This document shows positions 1 to 11,625 of a stretch of DNA of 64,000 nt, in pieces. The DNA is from Lophius americanus (lineage: Eukaryota > Chordata > Actinopteri > Lophiiformes > Lophiidae): NCBI GenBank assembly GCA_037951165.1, contig JBBDHG010000160.1, forward strand, positions 62,001 to 126,000. The letters run 5' to 3'. The first letter of the stretch is position 1, and each line of letters opens with the position of its first letter. The position numbers and the translations under genes are program-made. The notes under the pieces are model-generated. The model was not told where the DNA came from, did no database searches, and saw nothing but the letters and a program-made list of their open reading frames with translations.

Positions 1-302
1 AGCACATTTTCATAAATCAAATTATGGAATGGATTGTCATGAAATCGTCTTTGTATTTGGGCAGATTTGGATAGAAAGTTTCACAGATTTACTTCAGGGA
101 TAATATCAAAGACTGGGAATCCCCTGAGTTCTTATCTAGTGCCATAATTAATTCAACATTTTGTATTTTTCATTAACTCCATCTATCCGTGTCTGTGAAG
201 AGATGAGAAGAAAATGTCTTGCTCTAAATCAAGACAGAGAAAGCCTGTTTATAGAGTTTGAATAAAATGATCTGGAAAAACAAATCTATTTTTTAATTGA
301 TT
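1..302. other. AT-rich unique sequence, no feature seen
   Basis: No open frame, tandem repeat or recognisable transposon fragment was seen before the first TIR-bearing repeat begins near 303. Confidence 0.5.
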
Positions 303-903
303 CACCAGCAAAATTTGCTATTTATATCCCCGAAAAGTCGGGGATTTAATTGGATCGTCACCAACGTAGATCTATTCATGTTAAAGAACGATCCGATAAC
401 TCAAATACTTTGTCATGGATCATTTTCTAATTCTATGCACTGATAGACCTTAGTGCGAGGAAGAACTGCATTGATTTTGGAAAGGGTCGGGTGTATATTC
501 TCACCACTACGTGAAGCTTTATTTCCAAACAATTACAGGCCATAATTTGGTCTGATTTTATCCGAATCTTGGGCATTTGAATCTTCTGTTGATTCAAACG
601 CTCAAGATTTCATATCTTGTTTATATAATTTTTTACTTTGAAGATTCATATTTGACTCATTAGGGGGAGCAGTTTTTACAAAAAATGCTGCTAATTTAGT
701 CCAAATTTGGTGCATAAGAATCGACTCGAGGGGATATATCTTATTTATATCACATTTTACTCACTAGGGGAAGCTTTTGTTTTTAGCAAAACACTGTTCT
801 TTGGACTAAACTTCACAATTAATCGAGGGGATTGCTTGTACAACGCAGGGGATTGGGGGACTTTCCGGCGATATAACTTTGCTATCTGGGGAGGCAGCAA
901 AGA
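303..903 (+). mobile_element. Unnamed TIR-bearing interspersed repeat, copy A (both ends present)
   Basis: The element has inverted ends. The left end reads tatatccccgaaaagtc at 323-339; the right end at 859-875 is its reverse complement with 15 of 17 matches. Outside this core both sides carry a related extension containing ttgctat (near 315 and 880), so the true inverted repeat may be 30-40 bp. Internal landmarks shared with the other copies are a block around 437-480 (tagaccttagtgcgaggaag), the ccaaatttggtgcataagaa block near 698, a 'tcactagggg' box near 764, and the subterminal cttgtacaacgcagggga at 835-852. It has no open frame of transposase size, so it is most simply a nonautonomous DNA transposon of about 550-600 bp. 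The superfamily is not determined: TIRs and copies are seen directly, transposon class is inferred. Confidence 0.6.
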
Positions 904-905
904 CT

Positions 906-2078
906 TAGTTATTAGTTGTTTATGATACCCGAATCACAACAGAGCTGCTCTATAAAACAGATTAAACAGTGTTTGTTTTCCCCAAATCAAGCACAAAATG
1001 CTGCTTTTACTGCGTTTGCAGTCTCCGAATGACTCCAGCCTTAATGTTGAGCATCTTTAGGGACTTCTGTGGGACTTTTTAGCAGCTAGGACCTTCTGCT
1101 TCCATGATGCATAACCAGACACCAACTCCTGGAATCATTCCTGATGGAGAAACTCCTCCCCTTCTGTGATAGATCCCTGGTTTACATGCTACAACCATCT
1201 TTTCCAAAATCCCACCAGGGATTTTCATTCAAGTCTTTTCACGCCCGCTCTAGAATGTTCCAGGACTTCTCCTGAAGCCGTGCCTCGCTGGACTTCGAGG
1301 TCTGCTTTGGATCAGTGTGGTTTTGGAATGTTCAATGATTTGTGACGGAGGAGGGCTACTGCCATTTTTTTCAATGCAGGGTTTTCTATTCAGCATATGC
1401 CTCGTTTTACCTCCTCCAAAAACTGATGCTTAGGCACCGAATGTTCTGGTTCGGTTTCATTGTTCCAAAGACCAGAATCTTATTATAATCGAGAATTGCC
1501 GTGCCCCCCTGATGACACAAAATGGCCTCCATTAACATTTCCGTATAACCTGGAAATTTGCAACTCTAGGGGAAACTGACAAAGCGGCGTCACAAAATCG
1601 ACTAGTTTTCCGCTTGATAGTCACAGGCGAACAAAACAACAACAAAAACAATGGTGGACTATCTCATTTGTTGGTTTTGAAAGGTGACACCAGCTGCCCG
1701 GCAGGCACACTACAGCCTTCATCATCATCGTTTGCAGATCCGTGTCCTCAACGTTGTCGCAGGTCAGCACAAAGGGGGAAAAAAAACTTTCCATTTCCAG
1801 CAAAAACATTATGGCCTAAATGTGGCCTTCATGTCCGAGGGTAAGTGAGATTGAAATGCTCTGAGACAAATTATAAACCACATTACTTTCAAATGGACAA
1901 ACTGGCAAAAACATATTTCTGTCGCCATGGTTACAAATCTGTTTGTTGACACTCCTGATGATAATATTATTACTGAGCCGCTCACCAACGACAGAACGAG
2001 AGCATCAGGCATGACAGGAAGAAAAAACGCCTGTGATACTCATCCCACCTCCTCTTTTTTCATATGCGGCCTCCTCCC
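906..2078. other. Unique sequence with one weak fragment of the TIR family
   Basis: No gene was seen. The only repeat-like signal is near 1504-1545, where 'cccccctgatgacacaaaatg' resembles the block at 4941-4965 of copy B on the same strand, followed by a 'catttcc' that both share. This could be a short decayed fragment of the same family. The small open frames at 1614-1844 and 1809-2012 overlap on opposite strands and have no recognisable composition. Confidence 0.35.
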
Positions 2079-2081
2079 ACG

Positions 2082-2116
<35 letters not shown>

Positions 2117-2134
2117 ACACACACAGGCACACAC
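2079..2134. repeat. (CA)n microsatellite, interrupted
   Basis: Alternating CA with a few CG/GG interruptions (cacgcacac, caggcacac). Small open frames across it on both strands read Thr-His or Val-Cys repeats and are artefacts. Confidence 0.95.
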
Positions 2135-2622
2135 TCATGCCTGCGCTGATCCAGAACAGCTGCATTCGTCCTGCAGACACAGGTTTAGGTTCACTCTTTT
2201 GAGCCAGAGCAGATCTTTTTATTCCCTCTGAGAAAAGAGATTTTGATCTCAGTAAGGACAAATAACGGATAAATTAGGGCCATATCATCGTGTAGCCGCT
2301 AGTTGATGACAAACAACACTTTATCTGCACCGAATCATAAGTCGATTCACCAACTCTGAGTCAGTGGACGCTTCAACAGAGTCTGGCGTGACTAAGACTC
2401 TGACTCTACTTTGTCACGGTTTTCCTGTGAATCCCCCAAACTTCACAACCTCGCCTGTTCAAAAGAGGAAAATGAGCTACAACTGACAAAGCAAATAAAA
2501 AGGACATGAAAAAACACCTAAAAACACCTCATTTTGTAATTGATATATTCTTTGGTTTCAGTTAAATCAAAGGTTCAGATGTCTGGAGGAGCAGGTGAGG
2601 AAGAAGAATCATCATAGTGTAT

Positions 2623-2747
2623 AAATCGTCCATTAATTCAGCTCGCAAGGACGTGATGACATCATCGATGACATCACATTCCATTAGGTGAAAGATGTGT
2701 GTGAAATAAAAACCCGATATTAATCGTCCATTAACTCAGATCGCAAG
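2623..2747 (+). repeat. Pair of 27-bp direct repeats flanking a CRE-like palindrome
   Basis: The block at 2623-2649 (aatcgtccattaattcagct core) recurs at 2721-2747 with few changes, 98 bp apart. Between them, around 2651-2680, gatgacatcatcgatgacat forms a partial dyad with two tgacatca-type sites. It may be a local duplication or a small regulatory patch; no gene is near. Confidence 0.55.
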
Positions 2748-3072
2748 ATGTTTTCCAACGTCGCTTTACCTGCGCCGTCTATAAGACTTGGAGGGTGAGT
2801 CGAGGGGGATCCCAACGCTTTCCGTCACTTGACCTCTGACCTCTGGTCAAACTGGACAATGGAGCTTAACAGTTCTTGAAATCAGTGACTAATCGTGATA
2901 AATATATTGATCGCATCAGTGTAAGATTCCAGCAGGACTTCCTCCGCCTCAGACAGCAGGAAGAGGAAGGGCGAGCTGCGGTGGGCTGTCAGCTCACAGC
3001 GCCGTTGTCCCGAAGTGACGCAGACGGTGAAGAACTGTAATTAACAGCCATAGAAAATAGGCAATCCGCCCA

Positions 3073-3104
3073 AACACACACACCACACACACACACACAC
3101 ACAC
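3073..3104. repeat. (CA)n microsatellite
   Basis: About 14 CA units with one missing base (accacac). Confidence 0.93.
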
Positions 3105-3237
3105 TTTCAACGAGATGGGCAGCACCACCTGCTTCACCCACTCTACAATTACTGATCTCCACAGGGGGCTCAAACACACACCGCCTTCAGGTGTGAGTGT
3201 GCAGCTTCACCCAATTCCTGTTTACCATTTAAGGACT

Positions 3238-3269
3238 AACAACAACAACAACAGCAGCAGCAGCAGCAG
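3238..3269. repeat. (AAC)n(AGC)n compound trinucleotide repeat
   Basis: Five AAC units run directly into six AGC units. Confidence 0.93.
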
Positions 3270-4223
3270 AGCTTATATTGATTATTTTTTAAATGATTAA
3301 CGAAGAGTCAGACTGAGGTGGTGAAACTCAGTGGTCTTCCTCAGAAGCAGCGTCTGTGTTTCAGTGGCTCTTAACTGGATTCTCTGATATTCTCAATCAC
3401 ATGTTCTGAACTCAACATCTGGGAGAATGTGGGTTCAGCAGGTGTAATGATGGTATTAGAATTTTTTTTTTACTTTCGTGGATATGAAATTGCTATGATT
3501 AAATTTGAACTCGTCTTCATGACAGAAATTGGAGATGAGTCACACGATCGTGTTGAAGGAATCTAAATGCTTCTGAGAGAATTTCCGTCTTAAACTAATG
3601 GCAGCTTCGGCTCTGGGAAACCCTGTTTTTTGCAGACTCTGGATCAGGGCCAGTGGCTACAGATAATATAGATTTTATAATCCATCACTGTTCTTTTACT
3701 GTATGTGGTGAAAACGCCTCAGGTCCTAAAGCAGCCGGAGAACAATTAGAGTCCAAAGTGACTGAAGGTATGGATTTAGAAAAATCTGAAAATGACACGT
3801 GTGGATATTCTTCTTCATAAGATGAATCCATTCCATTCACATTATCTCAAAGGTCGACATCATCAGATCAAGGTTAGATCAGAAAAACGCTCTGGACTGG
3901 ATTTCTTATGATTAAAAAATAAACTTATGAGCTAAATCTCTTTTAAATAGATTTTATTTCACTTCCCCACACAATCTGTAATCTACTATATTCATCAACA
4001 TCATCATCATCACCTGCTGTGTATCAACCCCCGGCTCTCTCGCAACTCTGCACCAACCTATATCATTAATTTTGGTTCTATTTTTAGATTTTTTATAATC
4101 ACTGTCACTAAACCCAAACTGTTTTCATACCAGTGTAAGTGTAAGATAAAAGAGATAAAATCACATCGATCACATTATTAGACTTCTGATTAGTAATGAT
4201 AACTAGGCATACACTGTCGCCCC
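3270..4223. other. No feature seen
   Basis: AT-rich sequence with a short T run near 3461 and a short cat repeat near 3998. No gene or recognisable mobile element. Confidence 0.45.
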
Positions 4224-5080
4224 TGACAGCAAGGGTATATCCCCGAAAAGACTCCGCCCCCCTGCGTTGTGCAAGGAAATCCCCGCCGTTGAACTCCGCA
4301 AATTATATCTGGTGTTATTTCCGAAATGAAAACGCTCCCCCTAGTGAGTAAAATATGAACTTATTTTAAATTTTTTATAAAACCTTTGTTTAACCAGGTG
4401 AAATAAATCTCTTTTACAATCCTGACCTGGCCAAGAAGGCAGCAGTACACGTCATAAATAACACATTGAACTACACGGTGTACAAATACAATGAATATAG
4501 ATACAAGTTACAGTAAAATACGCAATTGTGTCATATTTTAAAAGTGCATGAACAAATACTAAACTCCAGTAAACAAGTGGAATAGTCTCAGCAGAGTCAT
4601 TCAGAGAAATCTGCTCCGGCCGTTTTGGGTCTTTCTGCAGAAGTGTAAAATATGATACATTAGAGTAAAATTTGAACTACTACACAAAAATATGATACTT
4701 ACAAGATAGCTTTCCTCAAATCAATTCATTTGCACCGAATTTGGACTAAATAGGACCAACGGATGAGAAATTATCTAAAAACAAAATCAATGTTTTTCAT
4801 TAAAAGCGCCCCCTAGTGAGAAAAATATGTAACTATCGAACTATTAGAATGAAAATACGAAATGTATAAGATAGATCTTCTCGGGTCGATTCATAAGCAC
4901 CAAATTTGGACTAAACTGGCAATAGTTGAAGAAAATAACTCCCCCTGATGACATAAATATGCAAACATTTCCCAATATCAATCCACTTCTTCCTCACACT
5001 AAGGTCTATGTGGGTATAAATCCAGAAATGGTCCATGAAAGATTATATTTGAGTTACAAGAGAGCAATGAAATAATTCCT
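4224..5080 (-). mobile_element. Unnamed TIR-bearing repeat, copy B, with nested insertion
   Basis: Reverse-complement copy of the family at 303-903. The terminal block 'ggtatatccccgaaaag' lies near 4234-4250, followed by cctgcgttgtgcaagg (the subterminal block of copy A, inverted). Further in come two copies of the 'gcaccaaatttggacta' block (near 4732 and 4898), two 'ccccctagtgag' boxes (near 4338 and 4809), a 'ccccctgatgacat' box near 4944 and the 'cacactaaggtctatg' block near 4994. Homology to copy A continues through 'tggtccatga' and 'tatttgagtta' to about 5060, but the far TIR is missing, so this copy is truncated at its 5' end. A different repeat is inserted at 4359-4644. Confidence 0.6.
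4359..4644 (+). mobile_element. 286-bp insertion of a teleost-type repeat, 11-bp duplication at its ends
   Basis: It interrupts copy B and is bounded by gtaaaatatga at 4348-4358 and 4645-4655, the pattern of a target-site duplication. Its start carries 'cctttgtttaaccagg' and 'cctgacctggccaagaaggc', motifs I know from a repeat common in fish genomes; its class is not determined. Caution: the host element itself contains several taaaatatga-like stretches, so the duplication could be partly coincidental. Confidence 0.5.
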
Positions 5081-5415
5081 TATTATTACATTTTGGTTTT
5101 TGTCACAGCCTCCCTGACCTCGCTGAAGATTCCTTACCCGGACAATAAAAACCCTTTTTCATTTTCTACCGGGTTGAGTCCGCCCTCTGGGTCCAAATCA
5201 GAACATTAACCTTAACAGAAAGGCTTTTGATAGTGATGTTGTTTGAGCAGACAAACAGGAAGCACTCGCAAAAACAGCCTCAATCTTTCATTCGGGAGGA
5301 TGGCCGCTTTAAATAGACGCATCAGCCAGCTGGCGGCGTCCCGACAGAATGGTGATGACGAGAAAATGGAACGCCAGCATCAAGATTTAGTCTGACATGA
5401 AAGTCATCGCTCGCG
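5081..5415. other. No feature seen
   Basis: Unique sequence between copy B and the GA repeat; no open frame of note. Confidence 0.4.
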
Positions 5416-5434
5416 GGAGAGAGACAGAGAGAGC

Positions 5435-5477
<43 letters not shown>
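5416..5477. repeat. (GA)n microsatellite
   Basis: Purine-only GA repeat with a few interruptions (gacaga, gcgagg). An open frame at 5397-5750 reads Arg-Glu through it and is not taken as a gene. Confidence 0.94.
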
Positions 5478-5480
<3 letters not shown>

Positions 5481-5919
5481 TCATCAGGAGCTAAAAATTC
5501 CTCAAACATGTTCTACATTATGTCTCATAAGCAAGAGAATCTTCCTGCTGCATCATCTTCCTCTGACAGGCACAGAAACAGGAACAGGAGTTTCACACGC
5601 AGAAACGTTTCACCGACTGTAAACCAGCAGCAGCGAGACGGAGAGGAAGGCGAGAGAGGACAGGAAGTGAAAAAAGTGTTCAGACCAGTACCAGACGACC
5701 TGCTGTTGAGGATGAGAATATTTCATTTTTCTGAAACACACTGGGTTTGACTGACGTTTAAATACCAACTATGTTATAATTTGATAATTATAATAATTTG
5801 ATTGTGACACCACTGTTCTCCCGCCTACACCTCACCCAACGCGTGACATCAACACACTCTGATTCCTCCTTTACAGCGAACAGAAACTCTGCTTTAAAAA
5901 GATAGTAGAAATAAAACCC

Positions 5920-6300
5920 AACGGAAACCTACGACCCGCCAACCAACCATCAAATCCCGCAACTACCAGTGAGCCAACCAACCAAGCAATCAACAAACCT
6001 GCCAACCGAAACAGTGAAGACAACCGGCCAACCTACAGATCAAGCAGCCTCAGTGAATCAGTGAACCGACCAAGCATCCAAGAAACCAGCCAACATACCA
6101 GCGAAGACAAAAAACCCACCGTTAAACGAGCCAATAAATCAAGATTACAAAGTCCCAAACTGTCTGACCGACAAACCAACTGGTCAACGAACTAATGATC
6201 CAACAAACCGACCATCCGACCAGCCAGCCGACCAACAAACCAAATGTTGAACCATCAAAGCGACCATCCAACAACAAACCAATTGAGTCCAAACTGGACT
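5920..6300. repeat. Cryptically simple CCAAC/CCAAAC-rich, G-poor tract
   Basis: About 380 bp dominated by ccaacc, aaccaac, gaccaa and aaacc words at irregular spacing, for example around 5938-5952, 5984-6000 and 6200-6245. G is scarce on this strand. No exact period holds, so it looks like a decayed tetra- to hexanucleotide tandem array rather than an active minisatellite. Confidence 0.6.
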
Positions 6301-6719
6301 CAAATTATGCTAACGACTCAATATGTACCGCAATAGACAATCAAGAACACGGTGTCCTGATTTAATCCTTTCTTGTGTGTCTGACTGAATGTTTTGCACG
6401 TTCTGAGACACTTCTAAACAGCAAAACAGTTGAAACGTAGAAACATTAAAGCCGCAACAACCTTTCACCCTTTGTCAGCGGCTGAGTGCAGGTTATTGAT
6501 CGGTTCTGTCCAAACAGGCCCGCCTTTTAACCGAGTTAACTTTGTCTATAGCTGCTATCAGAGGCTGATGCACCAGCTGATGCTGGAAGGAGGAAAAAAC
6601 AACCTTCATGTTTCTGCTTTTCTAGGGAGCAGAAGCCGTTATTAATTGATTGATTTAAAAAGCCTGTGGAGTGATTGTTGTGCCGCGCAACACATTTGAT
6701 TTTATAACATGAGGCGTAG

Positions 6720-7430
6720 AACCATAGGGGAAAAAATACTTTAGAGGGCCAAAATACAAAATATTAATTATAAAATTCTATTATTCTTTTTTTTTTTAAA
6801 TGTGATCCTGATTTTTTTATATATATTATATTCGGCATTGTTTCTTATATTATATTTTACTAATTTACAAGCTACTTGGTTTGATTTTTTTTTAAATATA
6901 TTTTGTGTTTGTCAGATTAAACATATTAATTTAATACAAATTTTGATTATACTTTAATCTAAAATAATTTATTTTAATAGTTTAGTTTTCAATTTGATTA
7001 TTTTCATATTATTTATTATATTTTCTTTTGATTAAATCATATTTGTATTGTATTTAAATGTTCTATTTCTTAACTTACCCTATATTCAGATCACATATAA
7101 TATCTTAATTACAGATTTTAAAAAACGTTTTTATAGACTTTTAATCACAATTGTCCGCATTTTTATGTTAATCTCATTTTTTCATTATTTTTAGGATTCA
7201 CATGCATTTATTCCTACAGCATCTAGCAATAACTAATATTTTTTATAATTTATATAATATTGATATTTCCTTTTTCATCGTAAGAAAAATATTTCTTTAT
7301 ATTATCGTCTTCCATATTTATATAACATATCAATAAAAAAACGACATACCCTGCGTCACAACAATTATTATTAATAGGATAGAGATTTTATTCAATTCCA
7401 TACTTCAAATATATCTATCCAACTATTTAC

Positions 7431-7431
<1 letters not shown>
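6720..7431. other. Strongly AT-rich block
   Basis: About 700 bp of nearly uninterrupted A/T-rich sequence with several 8-10 base T runs, ending at a TAA microsatellite. No inverted ends or coding potential were seen. It could be a matrix-attachment-like stretch or old mobile DNA; I have no positive evidence for either. Confidence 0.5.

Positions 7432-7472
<41 letters not shown>
7432..7472. repeat. (TAA)n microsatellite
   Basis: About 13 uninterrupted TAA units; on the minus strand it gives the poly-Tyr end of a spurious frame at 7431-7616. Confidence 0.95.
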
Positions 7473-7473
<1 letters not shown>

Positions 7474-10422
7474 GTCCCAGCCTCAGTGTGAAATGTATTC
7501 TTTTCTCCAGCTGTGATGTTCAGCTTCATGCCTCCCCTCTGGTACGTTTTATAAAAACCTGGGCTACCAAAGGCGCCGCGGACTGCACCTTTAATAACAG
7601 ATAATAGACGCTCCACTGAAGCCTCAGAGTCTTAGCTCGGCGGCTCTGGTTTGCGTTCGGGTCGATAATGGTGCTGAGAGCTGCAGCACTGTGGGAAAGA
7701 GAAGGCCCTTAAAGATACAGCAGGAAGTGCAAACGAGTAAATCTCACAGTGCAGGGAGCAGCAGGAACACCCAGAGCGCAGGAATAATTTGTGAACCGTC
7801 TGCAGCCTCCGAGGGGAGTCGGAGTGGAGGTGTTAAACAGACCGGCTGATCGGAAATGGAGGAAAACTGTAAATGAGAAGGTCAAAAGCTCAGCATCATC
7901 GCTCGCATTTAACCTCATTCTCCGCCTCTCCTGATTGAAGTGGTGATAAAAGCATTTTGTTTCACCTCATAACAATTTCTCCTCCCTTGTATGAGCGGCT
8001 GCAGCTGACCAATCAGAGCTCTTGTTGCTCCCATATGGTCGCCCAGCTGCCTCTCAAAAATCCCTCGTCAATATTAGGTGTTATGTTTTTAATAGAGTTA
8101 TAACCTGTTTTAACCAAGAGGCCCATAATTGGGCTTTAGTATTGCATATTCTTTTACAGTGCACGATGCCATATTTTAATACAAATAAGGGTTTATGTCA
8201 CAGCCAAAGGTTGTAATATGTTCATATAGCTGCCCCTAGAGGACAAAGGTGGTATTTTCTCAGCCAAAATCCCCCACTGAGGTCAAGGTGTGCCAAATGG
8301 ACAGTCCTGATGGACATATCTGACAAAAAACTGTGTAGAGTAAGATGACCTTTGTGGTATTGTATTATAAAAAATGTCTTAAATTCACTTATGAAAATTA
8401 TTCTAAATTTGTAATGAAAGAGTTATACACTCACTCTGTACTTTTTTTTTGAAAGACATGTCAGTAATTCTTATTGCATCTCAGCCGCTCCATGTCAAAC
8501 ATTACAAAACATTTTATCAAGGCATCAGCTGTACCAACAATAAAAACAATACAAAAAACAAGGAATCAAGTCTGTTTAAAAGCTCATTTGATCTTGGACT
8601 GAACTCCAAATTTAGTTTAATCCTGTTAAATTCGGTTCCTGTTAAATCTCCGGTTTGAGGGCAAAAAAAGATATTATATTATATTATTGGGGCCAGAGAA
8701 AATGATATTGATGTGACTTAACATAGACTGCAGATGTAAAAACTGGGGAAGAATCTGATTCCTTGCCTCAAAAGACACAAGAAAGCTAAAAAAAACTCTT
8801 TGTTTTCTCCTTTTGCAACTTGTTTCAACATAATCTTTCCAGGATAACTGACACTTCTTTATTTTCTCATTAGAATTTTAAACATATTAAAGTTATAGCT
8901 TTTTTTTTATCTAAAAAAAACAAAAAAAAACACAGGTACAATTTGACTGACATTAAAGGAATTATTTTGGGTCTTACCTGTCCAGAGACATCAAAGTTAT
9001 TTAAACACAACAAACGGTGGTGGAGCTATTTTAAGTTTATTGGTGTAATTCAGGTGAGGTTTATCTTAGAAATAAACAACGAGCGGTAAAACAAGTTTGC
9101 AGATAAACCAGAAACAAAAGCAATTCAGCGAGTTGCAGCTCACTGAATGTCCCCAACCCTGTGGTAAGAAGATCCGAGCATCAGAACATCATGAAAGCCT
9201 CTGACGGCAGCTTCAAACACAAACTCAATTCCCTCCGCTTTTAATGAATTAGCATTGAATATTCCACTCGGATGACATTTCTTCTTCTTGTTCAGCGAGA
9301 AGCACCGACACAAACCAAATAGAAGCTACCGAGACAATCTCTCCATGCATCTCCATCTCCACACCCTCAGTTTCCACTGGAATTCAGCAGAACTTCAAAA
9401 GAGCTTCAGATTTAATCTGCAACTGCTCCACCCGATAAAAAACGCACAACGTGCCCATTCTCCACATTTACCGCATTTACCGAGTGTTTGTGAACAAATT
9501 AAAGTATTTGTTTTCTTACCTGATAGGATCAGTTGGAGCCGCAGGAGGAGATTCAAACATAGAAGAGAGGAGAGATAAGAAAGATTTGTAAGTTTACTTC
9601 AAACACAATATGACATCACACAGAGGATTATTCTCAACATATTTCTAATAATGTGTGTCGTCGTAATATACTGATTCATTCCAATGTTCTTGCTTTTCAT
9701 TCTCATCTTGAGAATAATGAAATAAGAAAAACACGATAATGAAAAAAAATCTTCCCCAGTATCTCTAAAATATAGAATTTTATCGGTCTTTCCTGCTGAA
9801 TGCTAAAGCCTACAATTATGCTGCTTTAGTATAAACGCGACAAATAATAAAACATAAAAAACATGATCTAAGTGGTGGAGACAATTTTACACATTTTAAT
9901 GCAGAAATGTTTTGTATAGGGCTGAGCAATTAATCTTTTTATACTCAGGTAGATTAATTGGTTTAATACTTTCCCCAATGTTGATCTCATTAACTGTCCC
10001 TGAAGGCATCACTCAATCAGGCACGGATGACTCCAGTACAAACTGAGCAAAAATAAAGGTTTGGCGGATTCTTTTCAGTGAAAAAGAAACCAAAAAACAC
10101 TGCAGAAAAACAATCCTAGCTACCAAAGCTAACACCCCCAACTAGGTTATTCAGTTACAAAGTAATCACACCACTGAGTGTAAAGAGTGCAGGGATCAAA
10201 AACAAAAAAAGAGAAGCCAACAATGGCCAAAATGTTTTTTTATTCAAAGATGTGCCAGGCCATTGCAAAAAATGTGTCTCCCAAGCTCTGTGTAGGAAAT
10301 TTAGAGAGACGTACACTAGATGCCGGACTGAAATCTGCTTCTTCTGATCTCTGTTCATTTAGACGCTATTATATATGAAGTCAATTCGAAGCCGCCAGCA
10401 GGTGAAGGCAAAATCAAGAATC
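7473..10422. other. About 3 kb with no supportable gene or repeat
   Basis: Only short A or T runs (8441-8450, 8902-8936) and spurious frames under 100 codons were seen. None has a recognisable domain, and there is no consistent pattern of splice-flanked coding segments. Confidence 0.4.
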
Positions 10423-10625
10423 CGCGCGTAATTTGCGCGTCAGAATGTTGCAACGCTGTTTTGCCTTGAAAGCTCTAAACATTTTTTTTACAACACAGAA
10501 AACTTCACATGAATTTATATCAATTTCCTTTGCGTCATTTGCCTCATTGAGTCAAGTTTAAATTTTTGAAGTAATCCGTGTGACGTGAATTTCAATCAGC
10601 AGTGAGACTCTCCAAATGTTACACG
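10423..10625 (+). repeat. Dispersed repeat 2, longer copy
   Basis: The blocks tttgcgcgtcagaatgttgc (10431-10450), tgttttgccttgaaagctc, catgaatttatatca and gagactctccaaatgtta recur in the same order at 12988-13122. The copy holds several GCGCGT and ACGTC words, unusual for this AT-rich surrounding. A related 'catttgcgcg' also occurs near 10851. Class unknown; it is an interspersed repeat because it occurs twice in the window. Confidence 0.6.
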
Positions 10626-11464
10626 TCAGGACGTCAGTTGGATGTCGACGCGTAAGTGGAGGAGGAGTTTATCGTAAGTGTCTGTCTTTCTTTTTATAAT
10701 GTTGTGAACTCTAGCACGGTGACGTTTAAATAATAAATAAATAAACAATAAACAATAAAATCCAAGGTTGATGGTAAAGAAACAGAAGAGAAGGCAGAAT
10801 ATTTGCAGCCGCCCGTTAGCTGATGGAGTGAGGCGTATAATTCCGGGTGACATTTGCGCGGTAAAGGAGCGAGAGCTCTGAACGCACGTCATCGCTTCTT
10901 ATTTCTTTCCTTCACGTTCCCAACAATTTTCCTCTTCAATGGTCAAAACCACCATGTTACCTGCTGGATGAAGGCAAGCAATCCAAAAGTATTGATATCA
11001 TACCTAAAATATTCATTACTGTCTCTTCTTCCCAAAATGGCTAAGGGTAGGAACAAAAGAGGAAAGTGGCGTCAAGCCGGACAATCAATCCAACTTCATT
11101 TAAAGAGCACCTTTCGTTTCATTTGTACGCTGTCCAAGATGCTGTAAAAGTGAGCATGACAAAGGATGTAAAGATCAACGCAATCTATCTAGAGCCATAA
11201 ACGACAATGAAAAAATGGGTCGTTGGGAAAAGAGAAAAGCAAAAATCTGATTTGTGCCATTAAAAAAACAGGAACATTTCCTGAACTCAAAAATAATTCC
11301 CTTGCTGGAGATGCTATTTGGATCAGGTTAAACAGTACGGCAAATGGTCCGTGGTATAGCAATTTTCTAGCCTGCTCGACTACTCAAAGCACTTTACCAG
11401 ACGAACCAACATCCACCCATTCACACAAAAACTCAAAAAACTTAAAGTGATGCCAGTGGCGCTC
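10626..11464. other. No gene; possibly internal part of dispersed repeat 2
   Basis: The stretch 10626-10910 continues the CpG-containing style of the preceding repeat (gtcgacgcgtaag, catttgcgcggtaaag) but has no partner near the second copy. Open frames here reach only 97 codons and show no domain. Confidence 0.35.
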
Positions 11465-11625
11465 TAGCAAACCGCCACCTGCTCAACAGGAGCAGTAACC
11501 ATTCACGCCATCATTCACACACCAATGGAACAGCCATTGGGAGCAACTTGGGGTTCAGTATCTTGCTCAAAAATACTTTGACATGTATACTGAAGGGGAA
11601 CGAACCACTGACTCCACCTCTTGCG
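11465..11625 (+). repeat. Teleost-type interspersed repeat fragment
   Basis: The order 'gccacctgctcaacaggagc', 'cattcacacaccaatgg', 'ttggggttcagtatcttgct', 'gacatgtatactg' and 'cgaaccactgac' matches a short repeat I know to be widespread in percomorph genomes. Related pieces in this window lie at 23555-23665 and 56660-56835 (same strand) and a short one at 20330-20365 (other strand). Confidence 0.5.

Noticed and set aside
5397..5750. 117-codon frame starting in the GA repeat
   Set aside because: About a quarter is Arg-Glu from the microsatellite; the remainder is Ser/Arg/Glu-rich without a domain.
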